A stretch of 64,000 nt of DNA from Rossellomorea aquimaris. Its GTDB lineage: Bacteria; Bacillota; Bacilli; Bacillales; Bacillaceae_B. Location: the NCBI RefSeq assembly GCF_000935355.1, contig NZ_JXZC01000001.1, forward strand, positions 620,001 through 684,000, given 5' to 3'. Shown here piece after piece: positions 1-11,411 of this stretch (positions are counted from its first letter, which is position 1; every line of letters begins with the position of its first letter). The translations under genes and the position numbers were made by a program. The notes under the pieces were generated by a model that was given only the letters and a program-made list of their open reading frames with translations, was not told where the DNA came from and ran no database searches.

Positions 1-102
1 TATATTTTTTCATCTAGTGTGAACTGACTTTTTAGCCAGTATTAAATGTACTATGGAGTTGTGAAATAAAAATGAAACCGTTATATTTTTGCTTAAAGCA
101 AT

Positions 103-145
103 AGAAAAGATCCCACTGGAAAACATATCCACTGGGATCTTTTCT
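103..145. terminator. Bidirectional intrinsic terminator
   Basis: Perfect 13-bp inverted repeat (AGAAAAGATCCCA / TGGGATCTTTTCT) with A- and T-rich flanks, so it can act in both directions. The gene it serves lies left of the window or was lost; nothing coding is visible in the first 100 bases. Confidence 0.75.
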
Positions 146-189
146 GTATGATCATGGTTGGTATTGAGGTTTCCATGAAAGGATCGAAT

Positions 190-293
190 GAGGAACGGAC
201 CTTCACCCACCCTTCCTAAAAAATATGCTAATCATAACATTATTAGTATGGTGGTTCACCTACTATCTTCACCAAAAAGGAGGTCCGTCCCTC
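190..293. repeat. Inverted pair of the dispersed GGTCCGTCCC repeat
   Basis: The left end GAGGAACGGACCT (190-202) and the right end AGGTCCGTCCCTC (281-293) are inverted copies (one mismatch) of a motif that recurs in intergenic DNA throughout this window. The 78 bases between them are AT-rich and show no gene. The arrangement (outward ends GAGGG, inward ends ACCT) matches the pair at 25349-25467. Confidence 0.6.
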
Positions 294-638
294 AAAAATT
301 TAAAATTGATGTTGGGAAAATACGTGACTGTTTTCCTATGGTCATTTTTGATTTTGAGGGAGTTTGAAGGAAAGTTTTCTTGATTCCAGGTGTTTTTTTA
401 ATTTGGTTTGATTCACTTCCCTTATATTTACAAATGCTGAATTTTCGCCCTATTCTCTTTTTTTGAAGGGTTTGCTAGAATCCTAGTTAGCAAGAATCAT
501 ACATAGTTTTCTTTCACACATTCTCTTATTCTTGTGAAATTAATTAAAGGAGGTATTTCATAAACAAGCGCTTTGATGCTCAATCCATTTGTCGTTGAAC
601 CACGCCATTCAAAAAAAGAAAAACGGAGGAATGCTATA
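294..638 (+). other. Non-coding upstream region of the subtilase gene
   Basis: AT-rich, with no convincing gene. It contains a good Shine-Dalgarno (AAAGGAGG, 546-553) that has no ATG/GTG/TTG at normal spacing; the first in-frame codons (TTG 573, ATG 576) are about 20 bases away and would add 22 polar residues before the signal peptide. A second site (GGAGG, 625-629) sits 9 bases before ATG 639 and is taken as the real one. No clear -35/-10 pair was assigned. Confidence 0.5.
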
Positions 639-1853
639 ATGAAGTTTAAAAAAATTGCTGCTCTATCATTAGCTGCATCACTTGCTCTAGTCCCAAGCTT
701 TGGAGGAAGTGCCTTTGCTCAAGATCAAAACCCTCTAGAGAAAGCCTCTCAAAAGACAACTGTCAATAAAAGCTTTGAGAAAGGCAGTTATGTAAAAGGT
801 GAGGTCATTGTTAAATTCAAAGATGGCGTGACCGAGTCAGAAAAAGGAAATACCCTCAAAAAAGCGAATGCAGCTGCTGTAAAAGAAAAAGATTCTACGA
901 AAAAGCCTTTCGAGGTATTAAAAGTAGGAAATGTTGAAGCAACTGTAAAAGCATTAAGCAAAAACCCGAATGTGGAATACGCTGAACCTAACTATACCTT
1001 CTCAGCAACCTGGACCCCTAATGATTATTACTACCAAGGCTATCAATATGGACCCCAAAACACGTACACACCTAGTGCATGGGATCTTGCACGCGGGAGC
1101 AGCGGACAGGAAATTGCCGTTCTTGATACAGGTGTAGATTACAACCACCCTGACTTAGATGGTAAGACGATTCGTGGTTATGATTTCGTCGACAATGATT
1201 ATTATCCAATGGATTTAAACGGACATGGAACACATGTAGCGGGTACGGCTGCTGCTGAAACGAATAACGGAACCGGGGTTGCCGGTATGGCTCCAAATAC
1301 AAAGATACTTGCCGTTCGTGTATTAGATGCCAACGGAAGTGGATCACTTGATGATATCGCGGCAGGTATTCGCTACGCTGCAGATCAAGGCGCTGAAGTG
1401 CTGAATCTTTCCCTGGGTTGTGACTGTAATACAACAACTTTAAAAAGTGCAGTTGATTATGCTTGGAACAAAGGGTCTGTCGTCATTGCCGCTGCTGGAA
1501 ATGACGGAGTGTCAACAACATTTGAGCCAGCTTCTTATCCAAACGCAATTGCCGTAGGAGCAGTTGATTCCAGAGACCGTAAAGCTTCTTTCTCAAACTA
1601 CGGGACATGGGTGGATGTAACCGCGCCTGGAGTTGACATCGCTTCTACCATGCCTAACAATGGATACTCATACATGTCAGGTACATCGATGGCCTCCCCT
1701 CACGTAGCAGGTTTAGCAGGATTACTTGCTGGGCAAGGACGAAACAATGTTCAAATCCGTCAAGCAATTGAACAAACGGCTGATCCGATCAGCGGTACAG
1801 GTTCTTACTTCCAGCACGGAAGAATTAACTCTTATGATGCTGTAAGATACTAA
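639..1853 (+). CDS. Secreted subtilisin-like serine protease (S8)
   Basis: Extracellular endopeptidase of about 404 residues. A Sec signal peptide (basic MKFKK, hydrophobic stretch, SAFA cut region near residue 28) is followed by an I9-type inhibitor propeptide (about 45-115) and the S8 catalytic domain. The triad is visible as Asp163 in DTGVD, His196 in HGTHVAG and Ser350 in GTSMASPH; the oxyanion region AAAGNDG is also present. Start ATG 639 was chosen because GGAGG lies 9 bases upstream and it puts the signal peptide at the N-terminus; an upstream TTG at 573 would bury it. Monocistronic, with a strong terminator directly after the stop. It likely works with the M4 protease next door in degrading extracellular protein. 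Confidence 0.95.
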   Translation: MKFKKIAALSLAASLALVPSFGGSAFAQDQNPLEKASQKTTVNKSFEKGSYVKGEVIVKFKDGVTESEKGNTLKKANAAAVKEKDSTKKPFEVLKVGNVEATVKALSKNPNVEYAEPNYTFSATWTPNDYYYQGYQYGPQNTYTPSAWDLARGSSGQEIAVLDTGVDYNHPDLDGKTIRGYDFVDNDYYPMDLNGHGTHVAGTAAAETNNGTGVAGMAPNTKILAVRVLDANGSGSLDDIAAGIRYAADQGAEVLNLSLGCDCNTTTLKSAVDYAWNKGSVVIAAAGNDGVSTTFEPASYPNAIAVGAVDSRDRKASFSNYGTWVDVTAPGVDIASTMPNNGYSYMSGTSMASPHVAGLAGLLAGQGRNNVQIRQAIEQTADPISGTGSYFQHGRINSYDAVRY

Positions 1854-1860
1854 TAAGTAG

Positions 1861-1900
1861 TGAAACACCCCTTAACCCATTTGGTTGAGGGGTGTTTCAT
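1861..1900 (+). terminator. Terminator of subtilase gene
   Basis: Inverted repeat TGAAACACCCCTTAACC / GGTTGAGGGGTGTTTCA with a 5-base loop, 7 bases after the stop codon, followed by TCTTTATT. Confidence 0.85.
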
Positions 1901-3820
<1,920 letters not shown>

Positions 3821-3829
3821 AGAGTTTGC

Positions 3830-3866
3830 GAGACCGGCAGGGATTTCTCTGCTGGTTTCTTCATTG
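3830..3866 (+). terminator. Terminator of M4 protease gene
   Basis: GAGACCGGCAG pairs with CTGCTGGTTTC (two G-U pairs) directly after the stop, followed by TTCATT. Confidence 0.6.
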
Positions 3867-3885
3867 AAATTTCTTCATTCTTCAT

Positions 3886-3934
3886 AAAAAAAGCCTGATT
3901 CTTAGTACAATAAGTACCCAGAACAGGCTTTTTC
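3886..3934. terminator. Bidirectional terminator between the M4 protease and ars genes
   Basis: AAAAAGCCTGATTCTT pairs with AGAACAGGCTTTTT around a loop of about 16 bases. T- and A-runs on both sides suit termination of the converging protease and ars transcripts. Confidence 0.75.
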
Positions 3935-3997
3935 TATTCACGATGATCTTAACGATAACCTCTATCACCCATCGGGCAGACATTTAAAGAGAGCCAA

Positions 3998-4011
3998 GAG
4001 GTCCGTCCCTC
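3998..4011. repeat. Single copy of dispersed repeat GAGGTCCGTCCCTC
   Basis: Exact match to the core of the window-wide intergenic repeat, 16 bases past the arsC stop. No good inverted partner was found within about 120 bases to the left. Confidence 0.6.
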
Positions 4012-4026
4012 TATTTTCCTCTATTT

Positions 4027-4446
4027 TTACTTCCCGGTATCTGCGAATGTTTTGATCCGATCGCTGATTTCATCACGCACGCGTTGGAAGAATGCCCATT
4101 TCTCATCATCCGTTCCTTGCGCTTTTGCCGGGTCATCAAAGCCCCAGTGCTCACGCTTTACATGAGGAGGTGTCATTGGGCATTTATCTGCAGCATCACC
4201 ACAAAGGGTAACGACCAAATCTGCATTATTTAAAATGTCAGGATCGATAATGTCAGAAGTTTGGTTCGAAATATCAATTCCCGCTTCTTTCATTGCTTTT
4301 ACTGCGTTAGGATTTAATCCATGCGCTTCAATACCTGCACTTTTCACATCCCACTCTTCTCCTAAATGATGCTTAGCCCAACCTTCTGCCATTTGGCTGC
4401 GGCAAGAGTTACCTGTACATAAGAAGTATAGTGTTTTTTTAGACAT
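4027..4446 (-). CDS. arsC: Arsenate reductase, thioredoxin-coupled
   Basis: Reduces arsenate to arsenite in the cytosol using three cysteines in turn. 139 residues, the normal length for the low-molecular-weight-phosphatase type. The P-loop CTGNSCRSQ gives Cys10 and Cys15; the resolving pair is Cys82 and Cys89 in LCGDAADKC, as in the Bacillus subtilis enzyme. The C-terminal [16 protein letters not shown] segment is typical. Last gene of arsR-arsB-arsC, 28 bases after arsB; its arsenite product is exported by ArsB. Confidence 0.95.
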   Translation of the reverse strand: MSKKTLYFLCTGNSCRSQMAEGWAKHHLGEEWDVKSAGIEAHGLNPNAVKAMKEAGIDISNQTSDIIDPDILNNADLVVTLCGDAADKCPMTPPHVKREHWGFDDPAKAQGTDDEKWAFFQRVRDEISDRIKTFADTGK

Positions 4447-4474
4447 AGTAATCGAGCTCCTTTTGTTGTAAGTT

Positions 4475-5773
4475 TTAAGATATGATCATTAACCAGATAT
4501 ATAAACCAATAAGGGTAATGAGTAATGTTGGTACGGTTAAGACAATTCCCGTTTTAAAATATTGCCCCCATGAGATTTTCACGCCTTTTAAAGATAAAAC
4601 GTGTAACCATAAGAGGGTTGCCAGTGAACCGATCGGGGTGATTTTCGGACCAAGGTCAGAACCGATGACATTGGAATAAATAAGCGACTCACGAATCACT
4701 CCTGTAGTGTTCGTATCCATAATCGCAATTGCATCGATCATAACGGTCGGCATATTGTTCATGACCGATGACAGTATCGCTGCAATGAACCCCATGGAAA
4801 TCGTAGCGACGAACAGTCCTTGATCGGCAGCCACTTGGATAACATCCGTTAACACATTCGTCAGTCCAACGTTACGCAAACCATACACTACCACGTACAT
4901 TCCAATCGAGAAGAATACGATCGCCCATGGAGCACCTTTAATGACCGTTTTCGTGTTGACGGCTGAGCTTCTCCTGGCCATTAGTAAGAAGAAAATCGAC
5001 ACAATGCCTGCGATGATCGATACAGGAATATGCAGTGATTCACTGATAAAGTAACCAACAAGCAAGATACCAAGTACAATCCAGGATAGCTTAAACATAC
5101 GCTGATCTTTTATCGCTTCCACTGGTTTCTTTAATTGGCTTGCATCATAATTATTTGGGATGCTTTTTCTAAAGAATAGATACAGCACCAGTATGCTTGC
5201 AAACAATGAGAAGAAGTTTGGAATGATCATTCTTGATGCATATTCCACAAACCCGATGTCAAAAAAATCGGCTGACACGATGTTCACAAGGTTACTGACG
5301 ACAAGCGGTAATGAAGTCGTGTCGGCAATGAATCCACTTGCCATGATAAATGGAAAAACCATTTTTTCTTCAAAATTCAAGTTTCTCACCATTGCCAAAA
5401 CAATCGGAGTCAATATCAACGCTGCTCCATCATTCGCAAAAAATGCTGCGACAACCGCTCCTAGTAGGGAAACATACACAAACATTTTGACGCCATTCCC
5501 TTTTGCTGCCCTCGCCATATGTAGTGCAGACCATTCGAAGAATCCAATTTCATCCAGGATTAAAGAGATAATGATAATAGCAATAAATGCTAAAGTCGCA
5601 TTCCAGACTATTCCTGTCACAGCCACGACATCCTGAAAATCGACAACCCCTACAATCAAGGCAAGGATCGCTCCTCCACAAGCAGACCAGCCAATGGACA
5701 ATCCTTTAGGCTGCCAAATCACAAGCACCAATGTGGCCACAAAAATCATGGTAGCTAAAATTACTGATAACAC
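4475..5773 (-). CDS. arsB: Arsenite efflux permease, ArsB type
   Basis: Inner-membrane arsenite exporter of the ArsB/NhaD ion-transporter superfamily, 432 residues with about 11-12 hydrophobic segments. Family segments [15 protein letters not shown] and NNMPTVMI are present. The open frame could start at TTG 5797, but AGGAGGAGGG (5781-5790) would then be coding; GTG 5773 lies 6-7 bases after that Shine-Dalgarno and is preferred. The arsR stop codon abuts the same ribosome site, so the two genes are translationally adjacent. No arsA is present, so export would be driven by membrane potential alone (family knowledge). Confidence 0.92.
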   Translation of the reverse strand: MLSVILATMIFVATLVLVIWQPKGLSIGWSACGGAILALIVGVVDFQDVVAVTGIVWNATLAFIAIIIISLILDEIGFFEWSALHMARAAKGNGVKMFVYVSLLGAVVAAFFANDGAALILTPIVLAMVRNLNFEEKMVFPFIMASGFIADTTSLPLVVSNLVNIVSADFFDIGFVEYASRMIIPNFFSLFASILVLYLFFRKSIPNNYDASQLKKPVEAIKDQRMFKLSWIVLGILLVGYFISESLHIPVSIIAGIVSIFFLLMARRSSAVNTKTVIKGAPWAIVFFSIGMYVVVYGLRNVGLTNVLTDVIQVAADQGLFVATISMGFIAAILSSVMNNMPTVMIDAIAIMDTNTTGVIRESLIYSNVIGSDLGPKITPIGSLATLLWLHVLSLKGVKISWGQYFKTGIVLTVPTLLITLIGLYIWLMIIS

Positions 5774-5787
5774 GGGAAACCCTCCTC

Positions 5788-6132
5788 CTAATGACAAGAA
5801 ATGCGTAATCCTTGCTTTTCTAATGCTGTTAATCGTTCATCCTGATCAGGCAAGTGTTCCATCAAGCTTTGAACAAACGGATACGCATCACTTTCTTTAT
5901 TAAGAGAGTAAAAGACCCATTGACCCCTTCTTAATTCTTTTACCAGCCCTGCATCCTTTAGTTTACGAATATGCTGAGAGATTGCAGGCTGACTCATTTT
6001 AAAAATCTCCACAAATTCACACACGCAGCAGTCGTTGGATTCTAATAGTTTCACCATCGTAAGACGGGTTTTATCCCCTAGAAGTTTTAACATCGTTGCG
6101 GCCCTTTCAATATCAACTTTTGAATCAAGCAT
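5788..6132 (-). CDS. arsR: ArsR-family metalloregulatory repressor
   Basis: Winged-helix repressor of 114 residues, first gene of the ars operon. The metal-sensing ELCVCDL-type motif appears as DCCVCEF with Cys36 and Cys38 (and an extra Cys35); the recognition helix is [14 protein letters not shown] further C-terminal Cys-His ends the protein. Arsenite or antimonite binding to the cysteines should release it from the CTTATAT repeats at its own promoter. Adjacent efflux and reductase genes support arsenic rather than zinc or cadmium as the inducer. Confidence 0.93.
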   Translation of the reverse strand: MLDSKVDIERAATMLKLLGDKTRLTMVKLLESNDCCVCEFVEIFKMSQPAISQHIRKLKDAGLVKELRRGQWVFYSLNKESDAYPFVQSLMEHLPDQDERLTALEKQGLRISCH

Positions 6133-6177
6133 GTAAACACCTCCTAAATCACCTGTATTATTAGCATATTATTATTT

Positions 6178-6262
6178 ACTTATATAATAAGAAAAAAATA
6201 AAACTTTATCAAAGTCCTTATATAAGTTAATGCTTATATAATAAAATACTTATATGCTTATT
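6178..6262 (-). promoter_or_regulatory. ars promoter with ArsR operator repeats
   Basis: Reading the minus strand, TTGATA (6207-6212) and TATTAT (6184-6189) are separated by exactly 17 bases. CTTATAT-type half sites occur at about 6179, 6217, 6233 and 6249; the one at 6217-6226 (CTTATATAAG) is a perfect palindrome and one overlaps the -10 box. ArsR proteins bind such ATATAAG palindromes (family knowledge), so autoregulation is expected. Confidence 0.75.
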
Positions 6263-6283
6263 TCAAGTGAAATTTTAGTAAAT

Positions 6284-6319
6284 AGAAAAACTCTTAGTCA
6301 AATGACCAAGAGTTTTTCT
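6284..6319. terminator. Terminator of sulP gene
   Basis: AGAAAAACTCTT pairs perfectly with AAGAGTTTTTCT, just past the sulP stop; the T-run suits minus-strand transcripts. Confidence 0.8.
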
Positions 6320-6328
6320 AAATTCCCA

Positions 6329-7810
6329 CTAATGATTAACCACTTTTCCTAGACCACCCGGCTTGTTATGCACAGCTAGTTTTTCTATTAGCCTATTACT
6401 TTCAGCATTTAATCCTGTTACATTTACCCTTACACCATTTTGATGATATTTAATGACGAATTTATCAATTGCCCCTACCGCTGAGTCATCCCATAAGTGG
6501 GCATGAGTTAAATCTAGGGTTACTTCTTTTACATCTTCATTGAAGTTGAAGCTTTCAACAAAATCTGTTACAGAAGCAAAGAACAATTGTCCTGAAACAC
6601 GATAGACTTTTTTATGCTTATCATCGGATACCATGCTCGTAATCTTCACTTTTGAAATTTTTGATGCAAAGAAGATGGCACTCAAGATAATTCCCACCAG
6701 AACTCCTTTTGATAAATCATGTGTCACTAGGACAGTTATTACGGTCGCTATCATAACAACCGTATCGGTTATCGGTGTCTTGTGAATATTCTTTAAAGAA
6801 GACCAATCAAATGTCCCAATTGATACCATGAACATTACCCCAACCAGGGCAGCCATTGGAATTTGAACTAAGAAATCATTCAGGACGATGATAAGGATCA
6901 TTAAGAAAACTCCCGCCACAAAAGCAGACAATCTTCCTCGCCCTCCTGATTTTACATTGATGACGGATTGTCCGATCATCGCACAACCTGCCATACCACC
7001 AAAGAAACCTGACACAATGTTGGCAATACCTTGCCCTCTTGCCTCTTTATTTTTATTACTCGTTGTATCAGTCATGTCATCTACAATAGAAGCAGTTAAG
7101 AGTGACTCGACCAATCCAACAATCGCGATCGATAAAGAATAAGGAAAGATTATTTGCAGTGTTTCAATAGTAAATGGGATGTCAGGAATCAAGAATATAG
7201 GCAACGTTTGAGTTAGTTCACCCATGTCTCCCACAGTACGAACCCCACTTCCTGTTACAACAGCGAAAATCGTAACCGCTATAATGGCCACCAACGCTGA
7301 AGGCACAGCTTTTGTGAAACGTGGAAGGATGTAAATGACTCCCAGTGCTGCTGCAACCATTGCATACATGATCCATGATTCACCAACAAAATGAGGTAAT
7401 TGTGCCGAGAAAATAAGGATTGCCAAGGCGTTGACAAATCCAATCATAACGGAGCGTGGTACAAATTTCATTAAACGCCCTAGCTTCAGGACACCCATGA
7501 CAATTTGAATCACCCCTGTCAGGATTGTAGCCGCAAGTAAATACTGCAGACCGTGATCAGCTACCAGAGTCGTCATAAGCAAGGCTGTAGCACCCGTTGC
7601 AGCTGAAATCATGCCTGGACGTCCACCCACGAATGCAATGACTACTGCTATACAGAAAGAAGCGTATAATCCTATCATCGGGTCTACTCCTGCAATAATT
7701 GAGAAGGCAATCGCTTCCGGTATCAATGCCATCGCAACGACGATACCTGAAAGTACATCCCCTCTAACATTTCCAAACCACTCATATTTAATTTTTTGAC
7801 TTAAACCCAT
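6329..7810 (-). CDS. SulP-family anion transporter with STAS domain
   Basis: Membrane anion transporter of 493 residues: about ten or more membrane segments (residues 15-390) followed by a cytoplasmic STAS domain (about 400-493). Family landmarks are the N-terminal [20 protein letters not shown] and the [18 protein letters not shown] segment. Substrate cannot be fixed from sequence; sulfate, bicarbonate and other anions are all used in the family. No cysteine or sulfate-assimilation gene or carbonic anhydrase is adjacent. It has its own promoter with an operator-like palindrome and is divergent from the usp gene. Confidence 0.88.
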   Translation of the reverse strand: MGLSQKIKYEWFGNVRGDVLSGIVVAMALIPEAIAFSIIAGVDPMIGLYASFCIAVVIAFVGGRPGMISAATGATALLMTTLVADHGLQYLLAATILTGVIQIVMGVLKLGRLMKFVPRSVMIGFVNALAILIFSAQLPHFVGESWIMYAMVAAALGVIYILPRFTKAVPSALVAIIAVTIFAVVTGSGVRTVGDMGELTQTLPIFLIPDIPFTIETLQIIFPYSLSIAIVGLVESLLTASIVDDMTDTTSNKNKEARGQGIANIVSGFFGGMAGCAMIGQSVINVKSGGRGRLSAFVAGVFLMILIIVLNDFLVQIPMAALVGVMFMVSIGTFDWSSLKNIHKTPITDTVVMIATVITVLVTHDLSKGVLVGIILSAIFFASKISKVKITSMVSDDKHKKVYRVSGQLFFASVTDFVESFNFNEDVKEVTLDLTHAHLWDDSAVGAIDKFVIKYHQNGVRVNVTGLNAESNRLIEKLAVHNKPGGLGKVVNH

Positions 7811-7880
7811 AATGCACCTCTTCCTATTTATTTATGACTTTCAACTCTCATGAAAGTCGGGGCCGTTTAACACAAAGGAC

Positions 7881-7914
7881 ATTATATAATGGATCATTTC
7901 ATTTGTGAAATGAT
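7881..7914 (-). promoter_or_regulatory. sulP promoter overlapped by a 22-bp palindrome
   Basis: Minus-strand -35 TTCACA (7904-7909) and -10 TATAAT (7881-7886) with 17-base spacing. The perfect palindrome ATCATTTCA-TTTG-TGAAATGAT (7893-7914) covers the -35 box, so a dimeric repressor bound there would block transcription. A weaker inverted repeat GACTTTC/GAAAGTC (7836-7858) lies in the leader. Confidence 0.65.
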
Positions 7915-8078
7915 TATGAAAGCGCAAACATGCAACTTTTTCTTCCTATTACTCTGGATTTCATCCGTTTTCTGATCAAGTTCAAATTCATGTAAAATTT
8001 ACTTAAATATCTATAAAGGAAATTGAATAAAAATATAGAACTTAATACGAAACCCTTTCATCGGATGGAGGAATAGTA

Positions 8079-8495
8079 ATGTTCAAACACATTCTTCTCG
8101 CAACAGACGGATCTGAACACTCTTTTAGGGCAGGAGAAAAAGCGATCGCTCTCGCAAGATGCCATGAAGGCTCTAAGATAGATATTGTTTATGTAGTGGA
8201 TGGGAAGCAATCCAAGGAAGATGTTCTGCACCATTGGGGACTGGATGCAACAGACAAACGGAAGCAGAAACTGCAGATGATAGAACAAAAAGCCAAGCAT
8301 GAAGGCATCGACTATGAGATTACCTTTTTACATGGCGAACCGGGTCCAACCATTGTTGAGCATGCGAACAAAAACAACTTCGATGCAGTAGTCATTGGAA
8401 GCCGTGGATTAAATGTGTTCCAAGAAATGGTCTTGGGAAGTGTTAGCCATAAAGTCGCAAAGAGGGCTAAATGTCCCGTGATGATCGTGAAATAG
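8079..8495 (+). CDS. Universal stress protein, UspA family
   Basis: Cytosolic single-domain Usp of 138 residues. The N-terminal HILLATDGSEHS strand-loop and the C-terminal nucleotide-binding motif GSRGLNVFQEMVLGSVSHKVAKRAKCPVMIV match the ATP-binding subgroup (G-2x-G-9x-G-S). Divergent from sulP with 268 bases between; the pairing of Usp with SulP-type transporters is common in Bacillaceae, but no functional link is shown here. Confidence 0.92.
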   Translation: MFKHILLATDGSEHSFRAGEKAIALARCHEGSKIDIVYVVDGKQSKEDVLHHWGLDATDKRKQKLQMIEQKAKHEGIDYEITFLHGEPGPTIVEHANKNNFDAVVIGSRGLNVFQEMVLGSVSHKVAKRAKCPVMIVK

Positions 8496-8525
8496 GGAAA
8501 GACTTCCAAATAGGAAGTCTTTCCC
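8495..8525 (+). terminator. Terminator of usp gene
   Basis: GGGAAAGACTTCC and GGAAGTCTTTCCC form a 13-bp stem with a 5-base loop at the stop codon. Confidence 0.75.
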
Positions 8526-8582
8526 CATTTAATCCTTAGGTAATATTCGAGGTGAACTAATACGGAGAGTATATGAATAATT

Positions 8583-8617
8583 AAAAGGGCCCTTTCAGTC
8601 AAGAAAGGACCCTTTTT
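8583..8617 (-). terminator. Terminator of the M14 peptidase gene
   Basis: AAAAGGGCCCTTTC pairs with GAAAGGACCCTTTT (one mismatch); on the minus strand it lies 10 bases after the stop. Confidence 0.75.
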
Positions 8618-8626
8618 AATAAATCT

Positions 8627-9676
8627 TTATTCACTTTCACTGCGATTGTATGAACTTTCAGGAAGCGTGTCCCAGAAAGAAGTATCCGCATTCTCAATGG
8701 ATCCGTCAGCAATGGCTTTTGCCGTTGCTTCTAAACTAATAACCGCTTGCTTGATGAGGTACCCATTACTTTTTTGACCCAGAACATAATCATCACGATA
8801 ATGATCAGCCATCCCTCTCATTTCAAAAAGAAGGGTCGCTATTCCATATTCAACCGCCAGTCCATTACGGCTGATCGTCGGTGCCGTTCCACCGATGTAT
8901 TTTGATAACGTACCGAATCCTCGACTTTCCACCGTATTGTAAAGGACTGAACCCAGCTGTTTTGATTTTTCCACAACTGCAGGATCCACTTCTTCATTCG
9001 TTGGAAAAAGGATCGATCCCGATACGAGTTCATCTGTATCCCCAAGCGTTGTTTCGGCTCCTTGATGATGAAGATCGATCATATAATCAGGCTTGTATTT
9101 TTGAAGGACGTTTCCATGAAGAGCTTGTGTTTCTGGTTGTAGACGGTCCACATGATCGCGATTTAAATCGACTTCATTCGCATTATAGCGGGTGTGAGTT
9201 CCCGATACATAATCCTCCAGGGAGAAATTCACGTCCCCTTCTGCTCCATCCACATTTAATCGCGGAGCAACCAATATATTCACGTGATCTAGCATTTCTT
9301 TTACTTCTTTTGAGTTTGATGTAAGGTGCTTGATGAACTGAAGGGCCCCTTCAGTCGTCAATGTTTCATTCCCATGCTGCTGAGTTAAATAAAGGATCGT
9401 AGGGTTGTTTTCATTTGTACCAAATTTGGCAAGGAAAAGATCTCGTCCTTTGACAGATTGACCATACACTTCTAACGAAAGAGCATCTGATTTCTGATCT
9501 AAATGTTGAAGCATGCTCACCATTTCTTCATAATTATGAAGTCGCTCATTTTTGATCGTCTCGTTTCCATTATATCCTGGACCATTCGCAAGTACAGATG
9601 CACCCGGGGCAGAGAAAGAGATTCCTGATGCTACCAACATACCCGAAAGTGCACCAACCATTAATTTCTTCTTCAA
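8627..9676 (-). CDS. Secreted M14-family zinc carboxypeptidase
   Basis: Exported metallocarboxypeptidase, 349 residues. Signal peptide at 1-30. Zinc ligands are His and Glu in QQHGNETLTTEG and His in MIDLHHQG; the substrate carboxylate-binding NRDH and the catalytic glutamate in TLLFEMRG follow in the expected order. The C-terminus is acidic and polar. TTG start, 9 bases from GGAGG. Single gene. Whether it trims peptides released by the neighbouring proteases or cell-wall peptides (as some Bacillus M14 enzymes do) cannot be told from sequence. Confidence 0.9.
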   Translation of the reverse strand: MKKKLMVGALSGMLVASGISFSAPGASVLANGPGYNGNETIKNERLHNYEEMVSMLQHLDQKSDALSLEVYGQSVKGRDLFLAKFGTNENNPTILYLTQQHGNETLTTEGALQFIKHLTSNSKEVKEMLDHVNILVAPRLNVDGAEGDVNFSLEDYVSGTHTRYNANEVDLNRDHVDRLQPETQALHGNVLQKYKPDYMIDLHHQGAETTLGDTDELVSGSILFPTNEEVDPAVVEKSKQLGSVLYNTVESRGFGTLSKYIGGTAPTISRNGLAVEYGIATLLFEMRGMADHYRDDYVLGQKSNGYLIKQAVISLEATAKAIADGSIENADTSFWDTLPESSYNRSESE

Positions 9677-9875
9677 TATGTATTCCTCCTTATATTTCGA
9701 CTCCCTAATCTATTTAGAGATAAATGGAATGAAACCCTTTTCCATTCGCAAAAATGAAACATTAGAACTGAACTACGGAACTTCGAGTGGATATAAATCC
9801 CTATTCCTTTACGGAAATTGTTGACTTTTGTCAAACTAATGGCAGGAGACAAATGATCCAGTCCCTATTTATCAT

Positions 9876-9906
9876 AAAAAAAGAAGCTAATGGAACATCA
9901 GCTTCT
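9876..9906 (-). terminator. Terminator of lipase gene
   Basis: AGAAGCT/AGCTTCT stem followed on the minus strand by seven T residues. Confidence 0.75.
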
Positions 9907-9929
9907 CACCTAAAGTATTTCAACCTATC

Positions 9930-11411
9930 CTATTGCCCATAAACCTTCCCTGCAGCATCCACGTAAATGGTTTTAATAAAAGTTCTATGGAACGCATTTT
10001 TGTCTTTGCTTCCTTCTACATCAATGGTCACATTATAGACTCCTTCTCCAAGCTTCGGAAGTTTTAATGAGTCGTCCTTTGCTTTCACCTTGCTCTTCTT
10101 CAACTTACCATTCTTGTAATATTCAATGATCATGTCCGGTTGAAGGTTTAGCTTACTGTCCTTGGCTTTCAAGCTGATTTCATCCTGTGCTAAATCGATA
10201 CTCAATGCATCATTCATCGCGCTTTCAAAAGTCACATGTAAGAGATACTTTTCGATTGAAGTCGAAGATGCTTCAACCGTCCACTCCCCTGGTGTCGGAT
10301 CTTGAACGGTAACCTTATGGTGATACGCACCGTTAAAGAATGCACTATCATCCTTTTTTACCTTGAAGATCGAATTTGTTTTTTGACCAGGATCTTTTAG
10401 GATTAATTGTGAGGAAGAGTGATTACTGATCCAGTCAAATGTTACGGACTGAGCCCCTTCTTCTACAGAAACCTTTTCATGTTTCTTTCCACTAAATTCT
10501 CCTCCTCTAACAAATGAGGCAGCGCTCTCTGCAACGTTTGACTCGACCACACTTTTTGCGTTAAAGCCCGAGGTATTGGTCGATTCATTCAAATAATTTT
10601 TGAACAAGTTGAAGGTAGAGGAACCTTCTTTGACAGTGTAGTGATCCCAGTCCCCCACTCTAAGTTCTGTCCCGTAGGGGAGTCTCGAACTATTGACTGT
10701 AACGGCACCATCGTTGCTTCCATAAGCACTGAGATACAATCCACCCCAATACAAGGAGCTTCCGAAGCTTCCCCATTTCGTCCCGCCAAACGTATAGACC
10801 GGAATTCTATTTACATTCGGATGATGGTCCGTTTCAGAACGGAAATAGCTCATATATCCTGTTTGCAGTGAATAAGTGGCATCATTCTTACTTCCCAGAA
10901 TGCCTGTCAACCATCCCGCCCAGCTGCTATAAGCGAGATCTGCCAGCTGTGAACCATAATGGGGCGTGGAAAGGGTGATCACCCTTGCGACATACGGATA
11001 GGCACCATAGTGTACAAGTGCTGATTGGGTATCGATGCCTCCTTTACTGTGGGCCACAACCACTACCTTTTCACCGTAGTAATTGTAAATGTCGCGAATT
11101 TTCTGGGACAGGAGGGCACCGTTATCCCACATATTCTTTGTTGGGTACAGGTCGATAAAAGCGGTTTCATAACCATTTTGATAGGCTGTGTCATACATAT
11201 TATTTCCGTTCCACCATGTGTTGGAAGAGCTATTTAACCCGTGAACAAAGAGGATCGGATGCTTGGAAGGGGCTACATACGAGGGAGTTGTTCCTACATA
11301 CCACTGTCCGGGAACTCCAGAAGGATCATCCTTACCGAATGAACCTGCCTGACTCCATGTCGGCAGCAATAAAAATAGTGCAAAAACGGTCACACAGATC
11401 TTTTTAATCAT
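9930..11411 (-). CDS. Secreted alpha/beta-hydrolase lipase with C-terminal extension
   Basis: Exported triacylglycerol lipase or esterase, 493 residues. Signal peptide at 1-22. The hydrolase domain starts with the oxyanion segment HPILFVHGLNSSSNTWW; the nucleophile is Ser122 in AHSKGG, where the first Gly of the usual GxSxG is Ala, as in Bacillus lipases of the AxSxG type. Candidate acid and base lie around DGAVTVNSSRLPYG and the later DWDHYTV. Residues from about 300 on form a beta-rich extension unlike the catalytic domain, possibly for substrate or surface binding. Monocistronic with a terminator after the stop. Confidence 0.88.
   Translation of the reverse strand: MIKKICVTVFALFLLLPTWSQAGSFGKDDPSGVPGQWYVGTTPSYVAPSKHPILFVHGLNSSSNTWWNGNNMYDTAYQNGYETAFIDLYPTKNMWDNGALLSQKIRDIYNYYGEKVVVVAHSKGGIDTQSALVHYGAYPYVARVITLSTPHYGSQLADLAYSSWAGWLTGILGSKNDATYSLQTGYMSYFRSETDHHPNVNRIPVYTFGGTKWGSFGSSLYWGGLYLSAYGSNDGAVTVNSSRLPYGTELRVGDWDHYTVKEGSSTFNLFKNYLNESTNTSGFNAKSVVESNVAESAASFVRGGEFSGKKHEKVSVEEGAQSVTFDWISNHSSSQLILKDPGQKTNSIFKVKKDDSAFFNGAYHHKVTVQDPTPGEWTVEASSTSIEKYLLHVTFESAMNDALSIDLAQDEISLKAKDSKLNLQPDMIIEYYKNGKLKKSKVKAKDDSLKLPKLGEGVYNVTIDVEGSKDKNAFHRTFIKTIYVDAAGKVYGQ

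Noticed and set aside
1072-1437. 121-codon minus-strand open frame inside the subtilase gene
   Set aside because: Antisense to the conserved catalytic domain, no ribosome site, composition typical of a reverse-frame shadow.
5160-5636. 158-codon plus-strand open frame opposite arsB
   Set aside because: Shadow of a hydrophobic membrane-protein gene; no start signal and no family features.
8881-9324. 147-codon plus-strand open frame opposite the M14 peptidase
   Set aside because: Peptidase zinc motifs on the other strand are intact; no ribosome site for this frame.
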